DNA from: Pontibacterium granulatum | GTDB taxonomy: Bacteria > Pseudomonadota > Gammaproteobacteria > Pseudomonadales > Balneatricaceae | Reading direction: 5' to 3' | DNA length: 64,000 nucleotides | Assembly: GCF_029961155.1 (NCBI RefSeq) | Contig: NZ_JASBRH010000005.1 | Location: 62,001-126,000, forward strand | Part shown: positions 17,294-26,475 of the stretch, one piece after another | Numbering within the stretch: the stretch's first letter is position 1 | Layout of the letters: the number at the start of each line of letters is the position of its first letter | Position numbers and translations under genes: made by a program | Notes under the pieces: model-generated | The model's database searches: none | What the model was told of the DNA's origin: nothing | What the model saw: only the letters and a program-made list of their open reading frames with translations

Positions 17294-17321
17294 GGCCCAC
17301 ACAAGACGCTATGTGTGGGCC
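17294..17321 (-). other. Intercistronic hairpin between dctP and dctQ
   Basis: A perfect 10-bp stem (GGCCCACACA with TGTGTGGGCC) in the 82-base gap after the binding-protein gene. Such hairpins commonly protect the mRNA of the highly expressed binding protein. Confidence 0.65.
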
Positions 17322-17357
17322 AGATAGATGAAATATCAGTACAGGGATTATTAATCC

Positions 17358-18362
17358 TTAGATTTCATCACGACCCAGAGCGCGCAGCAGGTCATTCACC
17401 TTGCCTTTGCCACCTACAGACTCGTAGAACTTAGGCCATACTGACTCCTGAGCTCGTTTAGCCCACTCAGCTTCGTCCTGCAGCGCATCGATCTGCATAC
17501 CGTATTTGCTCACCAGTTCTTTCTTGATTGTCGCTTCTTTTTCCTGCAGCCACTGGTAGCTGTGCTCAGTCGCCTCTTTACCCGCTGCCAGGATAGCTTT
17601 CTGTGTTGCTTCGTTCTGGTCCTGGAACAGGGATTCGGAGATGATCAGCGGTTCCAGCAGGAACAGGTAGTGCAGGTCGGTGATGTACTTCTGTACTTCA
17701 CCGAACTTCATCGCATAAATGGTGATGTACGGAGTGTCCTGGCCGTCAACTACGCCCTGCTGCAGAGCGGTGAAGGTTTCGGACCAAGCCATCGGTGTTG
17801 GGTTATTGCCCCAGGACTTGTAGGTGTCGATCATGATCTCGTTCTTAGGAACACGTACCACGACACCGTCCAGATCCGCCAGTTTCTGGATTGGCTTCTT
17901 GGAGTTACTCAGAACACGGAAACCGGAGTAGGTCCAGCCGACGATACGTACGCCGGAGTCGCGGATAGTATTCTTAACCAGCTCTTCGCCAAAGTCGCTG
18001 TTTACAGTCTGTTTAGCCTGTTCCAGATTTTCGAAGATGTATGGCAGAGAGAGGATGCCCAGAGAAGGGGAGAAAGGAGCGAGGTTGTTACTTGCCAGAA
18101 TAGAAAAGTCCAGAGTGCCTAGAGCGGCGTCGTTAACGGTGTCCTGCTCGGAACCCAACTGACCGTTCAGGAACAGTTTAGCGGAGTGTTTGCCGTCGGT
18201 TTTCTTTTCAAGCAGCTCAATGAACTTAAGGCCTAGCTGTTCCTGTGCACTACCGCCGCCGTCACCTACGGCGATATTCCAGTTTGCTGCCATTGCACTT
18301 GCAGAGAAGAGAAGGCCAGCGGTCAGGGAAAGTACTTTTGCCATGTTATTCTTATGTTTCAT
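17358..18362 (-). CDS. dctP: TRAP transporter solute-binding protein, DctP type
   Basis: A periplasmic protein of 334 residues with a clear signal peptide (to about residue 25, cleavage after SAMA). The ligand-binding core includes VVVRVPKNEIMIDTYKSWG, whose Arg usually grips the ligand carboxylate, and NNPTPMAWSETFTALQQGVVDGQ. The ATG at 18362 was chosen over an upstream start because GGAG lies 5 bases before it and the signal peptide begins there. It is the first gene of the operon dctP-dctQ-dctM-usp. Confidence 0.92.
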   Translation of the reverse strand: MKHKNNMAKVLSLTAGLLFSASAMAANWNIAVGDGGGSAQEQLGLKFIELLEKKTDGKHSAKLFLNGQLGSEQDTVNDAALGTLDFSILASNNLAPFSPSLGILSLPYIFENLEQAKQTVNSDFGEELVKNTIRDSGVRIVGWTYSGFRVLSNSKKPIQKLADLDGVVVRVPKNEIMIDTYKSWGNNPTPMAWSETFTALQQGVVDGQDTPYITIYAMKFGEVQKYITDLHYLFLLEPLIISESLFQDQNEATQKAILAAGKEATEHSYQWLQEKEATIKKELVSKYGMQIDALQDEAEWAKRAQESVWPKFYESVGGKGKVNDLLRALGRDEI

Positions 18363-19007
18363 AAGTAACTCCTGAATGTTTTGATCCACCCATCCGGCGA
18401 CGGGTGGGAGAGTCATGGTGGCCAGGTGATGCTGGCCAATCCGTGAACGGTGAAACGCAGTGTCTCTGTGTTAGCAGGCGGTCGAATCAGGTGTCCCGGA
18501 TTATCATCACTCCCTGGAATCTGTTGATTGGGCTCTACTGGATTTGCGTTACCAGCAGGTTTCAGAATCTCAGCGTGATAATGTTATACATAGTCAACCT
18601 ATGAGATTTTCTTGTTTAGGACCAGCTATCGCAGCCCGGTGGAGCCAGCTCGAAAGCCAGTATTTATGCGGCCTACAACGGAATGGCAATGTATTCAATA
18701 TAGCTGAAATTGGGCCAGGGCGTGTGGGGCCTGAATTATCTGTTTGTGTATAAAATCTCCCGGAAATCAAAGGCTGGCGGTGGTTGTAAGTCTTGTGCTT
18801 GCAAATCTGGTCGCATACCCTGATATGAAACACCTTGTTAAGTTAAATAGATGAAAGTTGTAGATAATAACAATAAAATATATGAAAAAATAACATCAAT
18901 ATTCACCCTTGTATTGATGGGTGGTAGAAAATAAACGAGTTCTGAAGGTGTGCCTGTGGGGCCAGGTAGCACGCCTGACAAATGACACGTTGTATAGCGG
19001 GTACCGT
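18363..19007. other. Divergent intergenic region, TRAP operon and XRE gene
   Basis: No gene is convincing here. It must carry the promoters of the minus-strand TRAP operon and the plus-strand XRE regulator. An AT-rich tract with ATAATAACAATAAAAT sits near 18863-18880. I could not assign a promoter with confidence. Confidence 0.4.
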
Positions 19008-19601
19008 ATGAGTGAAACAGAGAAAGGAACAGCAGAATCCGAAAACTTGCGTATCGGACGCCAGATTCGCGATCTGCGTAAGGCTAAGAAAATTACCCTG
19101 ACCACAATGGCAGAGAAGATAGACCGCTCAGTGGGATACGTCAGTCAGGTAGAGCGGGGCGTGTCCGCGCTCCCAATCCCCGTCCTGCAAAAAATCTGTG
19201 AGGTATTAGGCGTACAGATAAGTTGGTTCTTCCACGCTGACAGTGAAGCACCGATGGACGAACTGAACTATATCGTCCGCAAAGGTGCCCGCCGTAGCCT
19301 CAACTTCTCTGGTACCGGGATACGCGAAGAACTTCTGTCGCCGCGTTTAAGTGATCAGATACAGATGATCCTGACAACGTTCGCGCCACAAGCGGGCAGT
19401 ACAGAGTCGCGTGAACGAAAAGGCGAAGAAGCGGGTTTTGTTCAATCTGGCATGTTAGAGCTGGGGGTGGGCGATAAGCGCTTCTTGCTTCAGGCCGGTG
19501 ATAGCTTTTCCCTGACCGGTGATGAGCCGCATTGGGTTCGCAATCCATCTGATGACCAGGAATGTGTCGTGGTTTGGACAATCGTGGGCGGTGGCTATTG
19601 A
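19008..19601 (+). CDS. XRE-family regulator with cupin sensor domain (PuuR-like)
   Basis: A protein of 197 residues. An XRE helix-turn-helix (about 18-75: IGRQIRDLRKAKKITLTTMAEKI, SVGYVSQVERG) is joined to a C-terminal cupin (about 115-190: FVQSGMLELGVGDKRFLLQAGDSF, DEPHWVRNP). This is the architecture of PuuR and similar regulators of amine and amino-acid catabolism. The start at MSETEK was chosen; a GTG 87 bases upstream is also open. It lies between the TRAP operon and a PuuB-like flavoprotein, either of which could be its target. Confidence 0.85.
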   Translation: MSETEKGTAESENLRIGRQIRDLRKAKKITLTTMAEKIDRSVGYVSQVERGVSALPIPVLQKICEVLGVQISWFFHADSEAPMDELNYIVRKGARRSLNFSGTGIREELLSPRLSDQIQMILTTFAPQAGSTESRERKGEEAGFVQSGMLELGVGDKRFLLQAGDSFSLTGDEPHWVRNPSDDQECVVVWTIVGGGY

Positions 19602-19628
19602 TTGCCTTTACGTAACAGTGTCTTCATT

Positions 19629-19663
19629 CAAAAAAGGGCGACAGTTTTAAGTCGCCTTTTTTG
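19629..19663 (+). terminator. Terminator after the XRE regulator
   Basis: A GGCGAC-type stem, flanked by an A-tract before and TTTTTT after (GTCGCCTTTTTT), 28 bases after the stop codon. Confidence 0.85.
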
Positions 19664-20106
19664 TATCTGGTTGTTATACCGTTATCTTGCTTGCTATTCC
19701 CATAACCCATATTTACCTCAGAGGAATCGCGTTAAACAGGGCGGGGAGTAATCACTTGGTACCTTTATAGCGTGTAGCACTTTACCTTGTGCATTGCGTT
19801 TCTGATGCGGGGCGTTATTGCGTGTTCTTTTGCATTGCGTTTTTTCATGATGCCTTCCCGCTTATTGTTGAATAACACTTAAGAATAACTGTTTAAGTTA
19901 TTGATACATATGGAAATGATGTTTTATGGAAGGGCTGTCCATAATGAATATATGAGAAAATATAACATTAAGGTGAAAAAAAGAATTGTAAATTTCATCG
20001 CTCTTCACTATCTTTGCCTCCATCAAGACCGGCAACAAACCGGTATAAAAATAAAAAATGACAGGCTGTCGGGTGAAACAATAACCCGCAGTGTGAGGAG
20101 TAAGTG
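19664..20106. other. AT-rich gap before the flavoprotein gene
   Basis: About 440 bases without a convincing gene. A short open frame at 19901-20107 lacks a ribosome site and looks like chance. The stretch ends with GAGGAG 7 bases before the flavoprotein ATG. No riboswitch-like structure was recognised. Confidence 0.4.
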
Positions 20107-21447
20107 ATGTACGATCCGTTGATCTCAGCCCATCCAGGTGGCTTGAGTTACCCTGATTCCTACTGGGTAGATACGGCTGGTGAAGCACCGGCCGATGATG
20201 GTCCGGTACAGGCAGATATTGATGTCGATGTGGCAGTCATTGGTGGCGGTTATACCGGCCTTTCAGCTGCCTACTACCTGGCAAGCGAACACAACATCGA
20301 TACGGTTGTGCTGGAAGCAAACGGCACTGGCTGGGGTTGCAGTGGCCGTAACGGTGGTTTCGCTCTGAAAGCGGGTGGTCGTCTTTCCTACCAGAAGATG
20401 ATCAAGCGCTATGGTGAAACCATGGCACGCCGTATGTTTGACGAGATCTTCGAGGGCCTGGACCGTGTTCGTGGCCTGATTAAAGATGAACAGATCGATT
20501 GCGACCAGCAGCCCGACGGTCACCTTTGGGTGGCGCATCGTCCGCGTATGATGAAAGCGATCCACTCTGAAGCGCGCTTCCTAAAAGACTTCTTCGATTA
20601 CGACGTAGATATCCTGAGCCGCGAAGAGTTGGAGAAAGATCATTTTACCAGTGATGAAGCCTATGGCGCCATGCGTTTCCGTGACGGTTTCGGTGTACAC
20701 CCCTTGAAACTGGCGTACGGATATCACCGTCTAGCCCGTGCGGCTGGCTCGCGTGTACACACCAATAGTCCGGTGATTGAATGGCGCCGTGAGGGTAAGC
20801 GTCACCTGTTGGTAACGCCGGGTGGTGTGGTGCGTGCCAATAAGGTGATCTGCGCCACGAACGGTTACACCTCACAGCAGCTTCATTCCAAGCTAAAAAA
20901 CCGCAGTTTCCCGGTGCTCTCCAATGTTGTGGTTACCCGTCCGCTGACAGATACCGAACTGTCGGCAACCAACTTCGTCAGCAGTGATGTCATCACCGAT
21001 ACCCGCACACTGCGTTTCTACTACCGTAAGCTGCCTGACAACCGCATCCTGATCGGTGGTCGCAGCGCGATCACCGGCGCTGATGCCAGCAACCCAAAAC
21101 ACAACGATAACCTGATAAATGCATTGAAAACCAAGTTCGGTGCACTGGGTGATCTTACCTACGACTATCAGTGGGGTGGTTGGGTTTGCGTAACTTTTGA
21201 CGACGTACCGCATATCCACGAAGCCGAGCAGGACTCCGTGTTCTATGCCATCGGTTACGGTGGCAGCGGTGTGACCTTCTCCGTACAGGCCGGTATGCGT
21301 CTGGCGGAAAAAGTGGCAGGCAAAACGCAAGACCACGATCTGCCGGTGCTTCGGACCGCCGCGCCTAAATTCCCCTTTGCGCCGTTCCGTCGAGTTGGTC
21401 AACGTGCGCTTTACCACTACTACTTCGCCCGAGACGAAAAAGCTTAA
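20107..21447 (+). CDS. FAD-dependent amine oxidoreductase (DAO fold, PuuB/OrdL-like)
   Basis: A protein of 446 residues with the N-terminal FAD dinucleotide site VAVIGGGYTGLSAAYYLA and, soon after, GWGCSGRNGGFA, typical of the gamma-glutamylputrescine oxidase/OrdL group. The C-terminal AIGYGGSGVTFS region also contacts FAD. Such enzymes oxidise secondary or gamma-glutamylated amines. The ATG at 20107 has GGAG 7 bases upstream; a GTG directly before it is less well spaced. It forms an operon with a cupin gene 11 bases downstream. No gamma-glutamylputrescine synthetase is present, so the substrate may not be putrescine-derived. Confidence 0.85.
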   Translation: MYDPLISAHPGGLSYPDSYWVDTAGEAPADDGPVQADIDVDVAVIGGGYTGLSAAYYLASEHNIDTVVLEANGTGWGCSGRNGGFALKAGGRLSYQKMIKRYGETMARRMFDEIFEGLDRVRGLIKDEQIDCDQQPDGHLWVAHRPRMMKAIHSEARFLKDFFDYDVDILSREELEKDHFTSDEAYGAMRFRDGFGVHPLKLAYGYHRLARAAGSRVHTNSPVIEWRREGKRHLLVTPGGVVRANKVICATNGYTSQQLHSKLKNRSFPVLSNVVVTRPLTDTELSATNFVSSDVITDTRTLRFYYRKLPDNRILIGGRSAITGADASNPKHNDNLINALKTKFGALGDLTYDYQWGGWVCVTFDDVPHIHEAEQDSVFYAIGYGGSGVTFSVQAGMRLAEKVAGKTQDHDLPVLRTAAPKFPFAPFRRVGQRALYHYYFARDEKA

Positions 21448-21458
21448 GGAGATCCAAT

Positions 21459-21824
21459 ATGAACCCAAGTTACATCGATCAGGTTGTTAGCTTTGATGAA
21501 GCCCCAAAACCACTGGGGCCCTTTGTAACACCACCTGACCGTCTGCTGAAAGGTGATCCATCCCAGGCAATCGTGAACTACGTTGAGGAACTGGACGGTA
21601 AATTTATCGCAGGCCTGTGGGAGAGCGAGCCGGGTAAATGGAAGGCTGTACCGGGCCGCCGTGAGTTCTGCTACATCATCTCTGGTGACGTGATTATCAG
21701 CGATGTGAAGGGCGGTCAGAAGCGCTATAAGGCGGGTGACTCCTTTATGTTGCCGTATGGTTTTGATGGTTACTGGGAGGTTTTGGAGACCTGTCAGAAG
21801 TACTACGTGATTCTGCAGGACTGA
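21459..21824 (+). CDS. Cupin-domain protein (DUF861 / cupin_3)
   Basis: A protein of 121 residues with a single cupin barrel: GLWESEPGKWKAVPGRREFCYIISGDV and KRYKAGDSFMLPYGFDGYWEV. This is the cupin_3 family that often accompanies PuuB-like flavoproteins. The usual His metal ligands are largely replaced, so it may bind a ligand without catalysis. Translated directly after the flavoprotein gene and followed by a terminator. Confidence 0.85.
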   Translation: MNPSYIDQVVSFDEAPKPLGPFVTPPDRLLKGDPSQAIVNYVEELDGKFIAGLWESEPGKWKAVPGRREFCYIISGDVIISDVKGGQKRYKAGDSFMLPYGFDGYWEVLETCQKYYVILQD

Positions 21825-21853
21825 TCCCCAATCACAGTCCCTTGGCAGGGTGT

Positions 21854-21889
21854 AACCCCGGGTTGTCATGCTCGGCTCGGGGTTTTTCT
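21854..21889 (+). terminator. Terminator after the cupin gene
   Basis: AACCCCG (21854) pairs with CGGGGTT (21878), followed by TTTC, 30 bases after the stop codon. Confidence 0.75.
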
Positions 21890-22066
21890 TTCACGCGGAT
21901 GGCGTGTGTATACTCGATGCAGTTGGGTCAGGGATGATCCGTTTTTTTATTTGATGTCCTGGCTAAAGGTATTTGGTCTTTTTTTCTTATCAGTGCCTGC
22001 GTCTCCCACCTGTCAGCCTGCAGTCTTGATTATCTTTTATCCTCTCCATGGCGGAGTTTGCGTATG

Positions 22067-22755
22067 GCAGCGCTCACGCTGCCGGCAGGCTAAAGCCTAC
22101 CCTACGGCGAATCTACCTACACCCAGGATATCGGGTAGTCTTTTAGCTCCCCTTATCAATGCCGCGCAGCTTGCTCAGCAGCGCATGGTTTTAAGAATTT
22201 CCTATCCTCGTGCGTGGCGCCTAATGTAGGGCAGCGTTCACGCTGCCGGTAGGCTAAAGCCAAGCCTACGGCGAATCTACCTACACCCAGGATGTCGGGT
22301 AGTCTCCAAATTCCCTTATCAGTGCGGTGTAGTTCGCTCTGCGGCGCATGGTTTTAAGAGTTTCCTATCCTCTCTGCACGTCGAGATTACTGTAGGGCAG
22401 CGTTCACGCTTCCGGTAGCCTGAAGGCTACCCTACGGCGAATCTACCTACACCCAGGATGTCGGGTAGTCTTCAAATTCCCTTATCAGTGCGGTGTAGTT
22501 CGCTCTGCAGCACTCAGTTTTGTGATTTTTCTATCCTCTCTGCACGTCGAGATTACTGTAGGGCTGCGTTCACGCTGCCGGTAGGCTAAAGCCTACCCTC
22601 CGGCGAATCTATCTACACCCAGGATATCGGGTCGTCTTTAAATTCCCCTTATCGGTGCGGCGTAGTTCGCTCTGCAGCACTCAGTTTTGTGATTTTTCTA
22701 TCCTCTCTGCACGTCGAGATTACTGTAGGGCTGCGTTCACGCTGCCGGTAGCCTA
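22067..22755. repeat. Tandem array of a 166-bp unit, five copies (last partial)
   Basis: The anchor GCAGCGTTCACGCTGCCGG and close variants occurs at 22067, 22231, 22397, 22563 and 22730, a period of 164-167 bases. Each full unit carries a double hairpin (GCAGCG/CGCTGC and GTAGGC/GCCTAC) and then a conserved unique part with CTACACCCAGGAT, TCGGGT and CTTATC blocks. Substitutions differ between copies. No gene is seen. The double hairpin is the same interspersed element found singly at 10400 and 35349. This explains most of the 21.9-22.8 kb gap. Confidence 0.85.
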
Positions 22756-23012
22756 TTTGTAAGACCGGGGTCTGGTTACGTTACTCTACATTTCAGCTCC
22801 CTGTAGCAGCCCGCTCTGAGGGCGATATTGCTTCGAGGTTCGAAAATGTAGCGGTCGGCAGCCTAAAGGGCATAAAAGTCCGTTTCTACAAATGCGTCGT
22901 AGCCCTCACCGAGTATGATGCAACAGCCAACAATAGAGACGCCTGATTTGCTAGGTGTTGCCTATGGCTCAAGCCAACCCACCTATACCTTTCTCGGAAC
23001 GGAGGACGTGCA
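22756..23012. other. Gap between the repeat array and sdaA
   Basis: No gene seen. TGTTGCCTATGGCTCAAGCC at about 22957 resembles one arm of the palindromic element at 35250-35338 and may be a truncated copy of it. Confidence 0.35.
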
Positions 23013-23040
23013 CAAAAAAGCCCGGCATGTACCGGGCAAA
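23013..23040 (-). terminator. Terminator of sdaA
   Basis: Read on the minus strand, GCCCGGT pairs with ACCGGGC with a short loop and is followed by TTTTTT. Confidence 0.85.
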
Positions 23041-23082
23041 TTGAGCCTCTTGGGGAGGGGATCAAACTTCACCGAGAGTTCG

Positions 23083-24465
23083 TCAACACTCGATCACATT
23101 AACCGCGAGGCCCCCGCGGGATGTCTCCTTATATTTATCCGACATATCGTGCCCGGTATCACGCATGGTGGTGATCGCCTTATCCAGGGACACAAAGTGT
23201 GTTCCGTCACCGCGGATCGCCATGGTCGCCGCGTTGATCGCTTTCATTGCGGCCATTGCGTTACGCTCGATGCACGGCACCTGTACCAATCCACCGATTG
23301 GGTCGCAGGTCAGCCCGAGGTTGTGCTCGATTCCGATCTCGGCTGCGTTCTCCACCTGGGCCGGTGTGCCACCGGTGGCTTCCGCAAGACCGGCAGCAGC
23401 CATCGCGCAGGCTGATCCGACTTCACCCTGGCAACCGATCTCCGCACCAGAGATAGATGCGTTGAGTTTGCACAGAATGCCGATAGCCGTAGCGGCCAAC
23501 AGGAACTTGATGATGCCTTCCTCATCCGTGTTCGGGCAGAAGTTGTCGTAGTAGTGCAGGACCGCCGGGATGATGCCCGCCGCACCGTTGGTTGGTGCAG
23601 TAACCATACGGCCGCCTGCGGCGTTCTCCTCACTAACAGCCAGCGCGTACAAGTTGACCCAATCCATCGCGCCCAGTGATGGGGTGATCATATCCATGCG
23701 GGTGCGTTGTCTCAGGTCCTTATGCAGAATAGGCGCACGACGTTTTACCTTTAGGCCACCCGGTAGGATGCCTTCTTTGGTAAAACCGTTCTGTACGCAC
23801 TCCTTCATTACCTGCCATAGATGTAGGATGCCTTCGCGTACTTCTTCTTCCGAGCGCCACGCCTTTTCGTTCTCCATCATCAATTCGCTGATGGAGAGAT
23901 CATTGGCCCCGCACATCTCCAGCAGCTCTTCACCGCTACGAAATGGATAGGGCAGTTCGGTTTTGTCTTCGGTGATGCGGTCACTGCCTGCAGCGTCTTC
24001 GTCCACCACAAAACCACCACCTACGGAGTAGTACACGCGATGGGAGAGACAGTTACCGTCGGCGTCCCACGCGGTAAAACTCATGCCGTTCGGGTGGTAC
24101 GGCAGGCTTTCTTTGCGGTGGAACACCAGATCACGGTTGGCCTGGAAATAAACATCGTGATTGCCCATTAAGCGGATACGCTGGGTGCGTGTAACTTCCT
24201 CTACCCGTGTATCCACGATATCGGGATTGATCAATTCAGGGGCGTGACCTTCAAGCCCCATGATAAAGGCAGAGCCGGTACCGTGGCCTTTACCGGTGGC
24301 ACCTAACGAGCCAAACAGTTGTGACTCGACCCGAGCGATGTTCGAAATCAGGCGGGATTCCTGCAAACATTCGACGAACAATAATGCGGCCTTCATGGGG
24401 CCCACAGTATGAGAGCTGGAGGGGCCAATGCCGACCTTCAGCAGATCAAATAGACTGATAGCCAT
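23083..24465 (-). CDS. sdaA: L-serine dehydratase (single-chain, iron-sulfur)
   Basis: Deaminates L-serine to pyruvate and ammonia using a labile [4Fe-4S] cluster. The chain of 460 residues is full length, with the beta domain first ([21 protein letters not shown]) and then the alpha domain. Candidate cluster Cys residues are in [15 protein letters not shown] and VPCIERN. In this window it is the exit from glycine and serine to central metabolism, behind glyA on the same strand. Terminated cleanly downstream. Confidence 0.95.
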   Translation of the reverse strand: MAISLFDLLKVGIGPSSSHTVGPMKAALLFVECLQESRLISNIARVESQLFGSLGATGKGHGTGSAFIMGLEGHAPELINPDIVDTRVEEVTRTQRIRLMGNHDVYFQANRDLVFHRKESLPYHPNGMSFTAWDADGNCLSHRVYYSVGGGFVVDEDAAGSDRITEDKTELPYPFRSGEELLEMCGANDLSISELMMENEKAWRSEEEVREGILHLWQVMKECVQNGFTKEGILPGGLKVKRRAPILHKDLRQRTRMDMITPSLGAMDWVNLYALAVSEENAAGGRMVTAPTNGAAGIIPAVLHYYDNFCPNTDEEGIIKFLLAATAIGILCKLNASISGAEIGCQGEVGSACAMAAAGLAEATGGTPAQVENAAEIGIEHNLGLTCDPIGGLVQVPCIERNAMAAMKAINAATMAIRGDGTHFVSLDKAITTMRDTGHDMSDKYKETSRGGLAVNVIEC

Positions 24466-24479
24466 CGTTACATTACCTA

Positions 24480-24550
24480 AGGAACCTGCTTACAAGTCCG
24501 AAACGCCTCTGGCATTCAGAGAAAGTCTCGGACTTATTCGCGGGTTCCCT
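24480..24550 (-). other. Nested stem-loop between glyA and sdaA
   Basis: Three nested pairings: AGGAACC (24480) with GGTTCCCT (24543), AAGTCCGA (24494) with TCGGACTT (24528), and CTCTG (24507) with CAGAG (24517). It lies just before the sdaA start. No T-tract follows, so a leader structure or mRNA processing element is more likely than a terminator. It does not match the conserved glycine riboswitch sequence as I know it. Confidence 0.5.
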
Positions 24551-24605
24551 AATATTGCATCCACGAGCGCACGTCGCACCCGTGTTGCGGGATGAGTTTA
24601 CGAGT

Positions 24606-24636
24606 GTCTGTTTCCGGGTGCCCGTCGGAAACAGAC
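24606..24636 (-). other. Hairpin after glyA
   Basis: A perfect 10-bp inverted repeat, GTCTGTTTCC (24606) and GGAAACAGAC (24627), 17 bases after the glyA stop on the minus strand. There is no T-tract; it may protect the glyA mRNA 3' end or act as a partial terminator. Confidence 0.5.
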
Positions 24637-24652
24637 CCGTGAGGCGGATCGC

Positions 24653-25906
24653 TTAACGGTAAACCGGGAAGTCAGCGCACAGGGCGGTAACTTGCTGCTT
24701 AACGTTTTCAATCACATCCGGGTTGTCCATGTCGTCAAGGATGTCGCAGATCCAGTGGGTGAGCTGGCGACACTGTTCGATCTTGAAGCCTCGGCTGGTT
24801 ACAGCGGGGGAGCCGATACGCAGGCCACTGGTCACAAACGGAGAGTTCGGATCGTTTGGCACCGAGTTTTTGTTGACCGTGATGTTGGCACGGCCCAGTG
24901 CCGCATCCGCATCTTTACCGGTGATGCCTTGCTTAATCAGGCTCAGCAGGAACAGGTGGTCGTCGGTGCCGCCAGATACCACTTCGTAGCCGCGCTCGAT
25001 AAACACCTCAGCCATGGTGCGGGCGTTTACCAATACCTGCTTCTGGTACTCGGTGAACGCTGGTTCTAATGCTTCTTTAAACGCGACCGCTTTAGCCGCA
25101 ATTACGTGCATCAAAGGGCCGCCCTGACCACCCGGGAATACCGCTGAGTTCAGCTTCTTCTCGATCTCAGAATTGGCCTTGGCCATGATCAGGCCGCCAC
25201 GTGGCCCACGCAGGGTTTTGTGGGTAGTGGTGGTTACCACATCGGCAATTGGGACCGGAGACGGGTACAGGCCCGCTGCAACCAGACCGGCGATGTGCGC
25301 CATATCCACGAACAGGTACGCACCCACTGCGTCGGCGATATCACGGAAACGCTGCCAGTCGACGATTCGGGAATAGGCGGAGAAACCCGCTACGATCATC
25401 TTCGGTTTATGTTCCTGTGCCAGACGTTGCACTTCGTCGTAGTCGATCTCACCGGTTGCATCGTTCAGGCCGTACTGAACCGCGTTGTAGATTTTACCGG
25501 AGAAGCTCACTTTGGATCCGTGGGTCAGGTGGCCACCGTGGGCCAGGCTCATACCTAGTACCGTATCGCCCGGTTCGCACAGTGCCATGTATACGGCCGC
25601 GTTTGCCTGTGAACCGGAGTGGGGCTGAACGTTGCAGTAATCCGCACCGAACAGTTCAGCTGCACGGTCGATTGCCAGCTGCTCGACAGTATCCACGTGT
25701 TCACAGCCACCGTAGTAACGTTTGGCCGGATAGCCTTCAGCGTACTTGTTGGTCAGTACAGAGCCCTGCGCCTTCATCACGCGCGGGCTGGTGTAGTTTT
25801 CAGACGCGATCAGTTCGATATGCTCTTCCTGACGCGTACTTTCCAGCTGCATCGCTTCCCAGAGGGCGTCGTCGTAACCCTGGATATCATCATTCTTGTT
25901 AAACAT
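24653..25906 (-). CDS. glyA: Serine hydroxymethyltransferase
   Basis: Interconverts glycine plus 5,10-methylene-THF and serine plus THF, with PLP. The 417 residues are standard. Landmarks are [14 protein letters not shown] near the N-terminus, the PLP-Lys motif [13 protein letters not shown] and the C-terminal [20 protein letters not shown] precedes the ATG. Its place with sdaA and the N-demethylating dehydrogenases indicates that it condenses the glycine and methylene-THF they produce. A housekeeping copy may exist elsewhere. Confidence 0.96.
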   Translation of the reverse strand: MFNKNDDIQGYDDALWEAMQLESTRQEEHIELIASENYTSPRVMKAQGSVLTNKYAEGYPAKRYYGGCEHVDTVEQLAIDRAAELFGADYCNVQPHSGSQANAAVYMALCEPGDTVLGMSLAHGGHLTHGSKVSFSGKIYNAVQYGLNDATGEIDYDEVQRLAQEHKPKMIVAGFSAYSRIVDWQRFRDIADAVGAYLFVDMAHIAGLVAAGLYPSPVPIADVVTTTTHKTLRGPRGGLIMAKANSEIEKKLNSAVFPGGQGGPLMHVIAAKAVAFKEALEPAFTEYQKQVLVNARTMAEVFIERGYEVVSGGTDDHLFLLSLIKQGITGKDADAALGRANITVNKNSVPNDPNSPFVTSGLRIGSPAVTSRGFKIEQCRQLTHWICDILDDMDNPDVIENVKQQVTALCADFPVYR

Positions 25907-25921
25907 CGGACTCTCCTTTAA

Positions 25922-26377
25922 TCAGTTACACGCGTGAATCGGTTGGCTTTCGGATTCGATCAGTTCCTGGAAGGCATCAACGCCGGCCTGAGAAACCATT
26001 TCGTCCTGGTCCGGTGTTCCGGAGCTGCAGCCGATGCCCCCCACAATTTGTTCGTTTGCGAACAGGGGCAGACCACCGGCAACGATAGAGAAGCGTCCCT
26101 GGTTGCTGGTGTTGATACCGAATGCCGGTTTCCCCGGTGTGCTGATCTCGCCATAGGCGCGGGTGGACTTGCGTGCGGCAGATGCGGTAAAGGATTTTCC
26201 GATGCTGATATCGATGCTGGTGATACGTGCGTTGTCCATGCGTTGGAACATCAACAAATTACCGCTGTCGTCGGTAATGGCGATATCCATATCCACATCA
26301 ATCTCCTCAGCCTTGGCAACACAAGCCTGCATGATCACTTTGGCATCGTCGAGTGTAAGTTTTGGTGCCATTTTCAT
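25922..26377 (-). CDS. GlcG/HbpS-family protein
   Basis: A protein of 151 residues, predicted cytosolic, with the family pattern LTLDDAKVIMQACVAKAEE, AITDDSGNLLMFQRMDNA and GGLPLFANEQIVGGIGCSSGT. GlcG and HbpS-like proteins bind haem or small ligands; many sit in catabolic operons without known role. It lies 15 bases upstream of glyA on the same strand and downstream of aminotransferase copy 2. Confidence 0.85.
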   Translation of the reverse strand: MKMAPKLTLDDAKVIMQACVAKAEEIDVDMDIAITDDSGNLLMFQRMDNARITSIDISIGKSFTASAARKSTRAYGEISTPGKPAFGINTSNQGRFSIVAGGLPLFANEQIVGGIGCSSGTPDQDEMVSQAGVDAFQELIESESQPIHACN

Positions 26378-26475
26378 TGTTTTTCACCATTTATTTTTAT
26401 TTGAAAACGCGAACCTGGCATGTACGCGACCATCCCGCAGTACGCGCCGGGTAAACATGACGTAGCGGAACGAGC

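Noticed and set aside
22067-22755. Possible CRISPR array
   Set aside because: The whole 166-bp unit is repeated, with no variable spacers between short identical repeats, and no cas genes are present.
22915-23415. Plus-strand open frame of 166 codons over the sdaA end
   Set aside because: Overlaps the terminator and the coding part of sdaA on the other strand; no ribosome site or domain.
24466-24652. Glycine riboswitch upstream of sdaA
   Set aside because: The hairpins are strong, but the conserved purine-rich core sequences of glycine aptamers, as I know them, are missing; kept only as an undefined structure.
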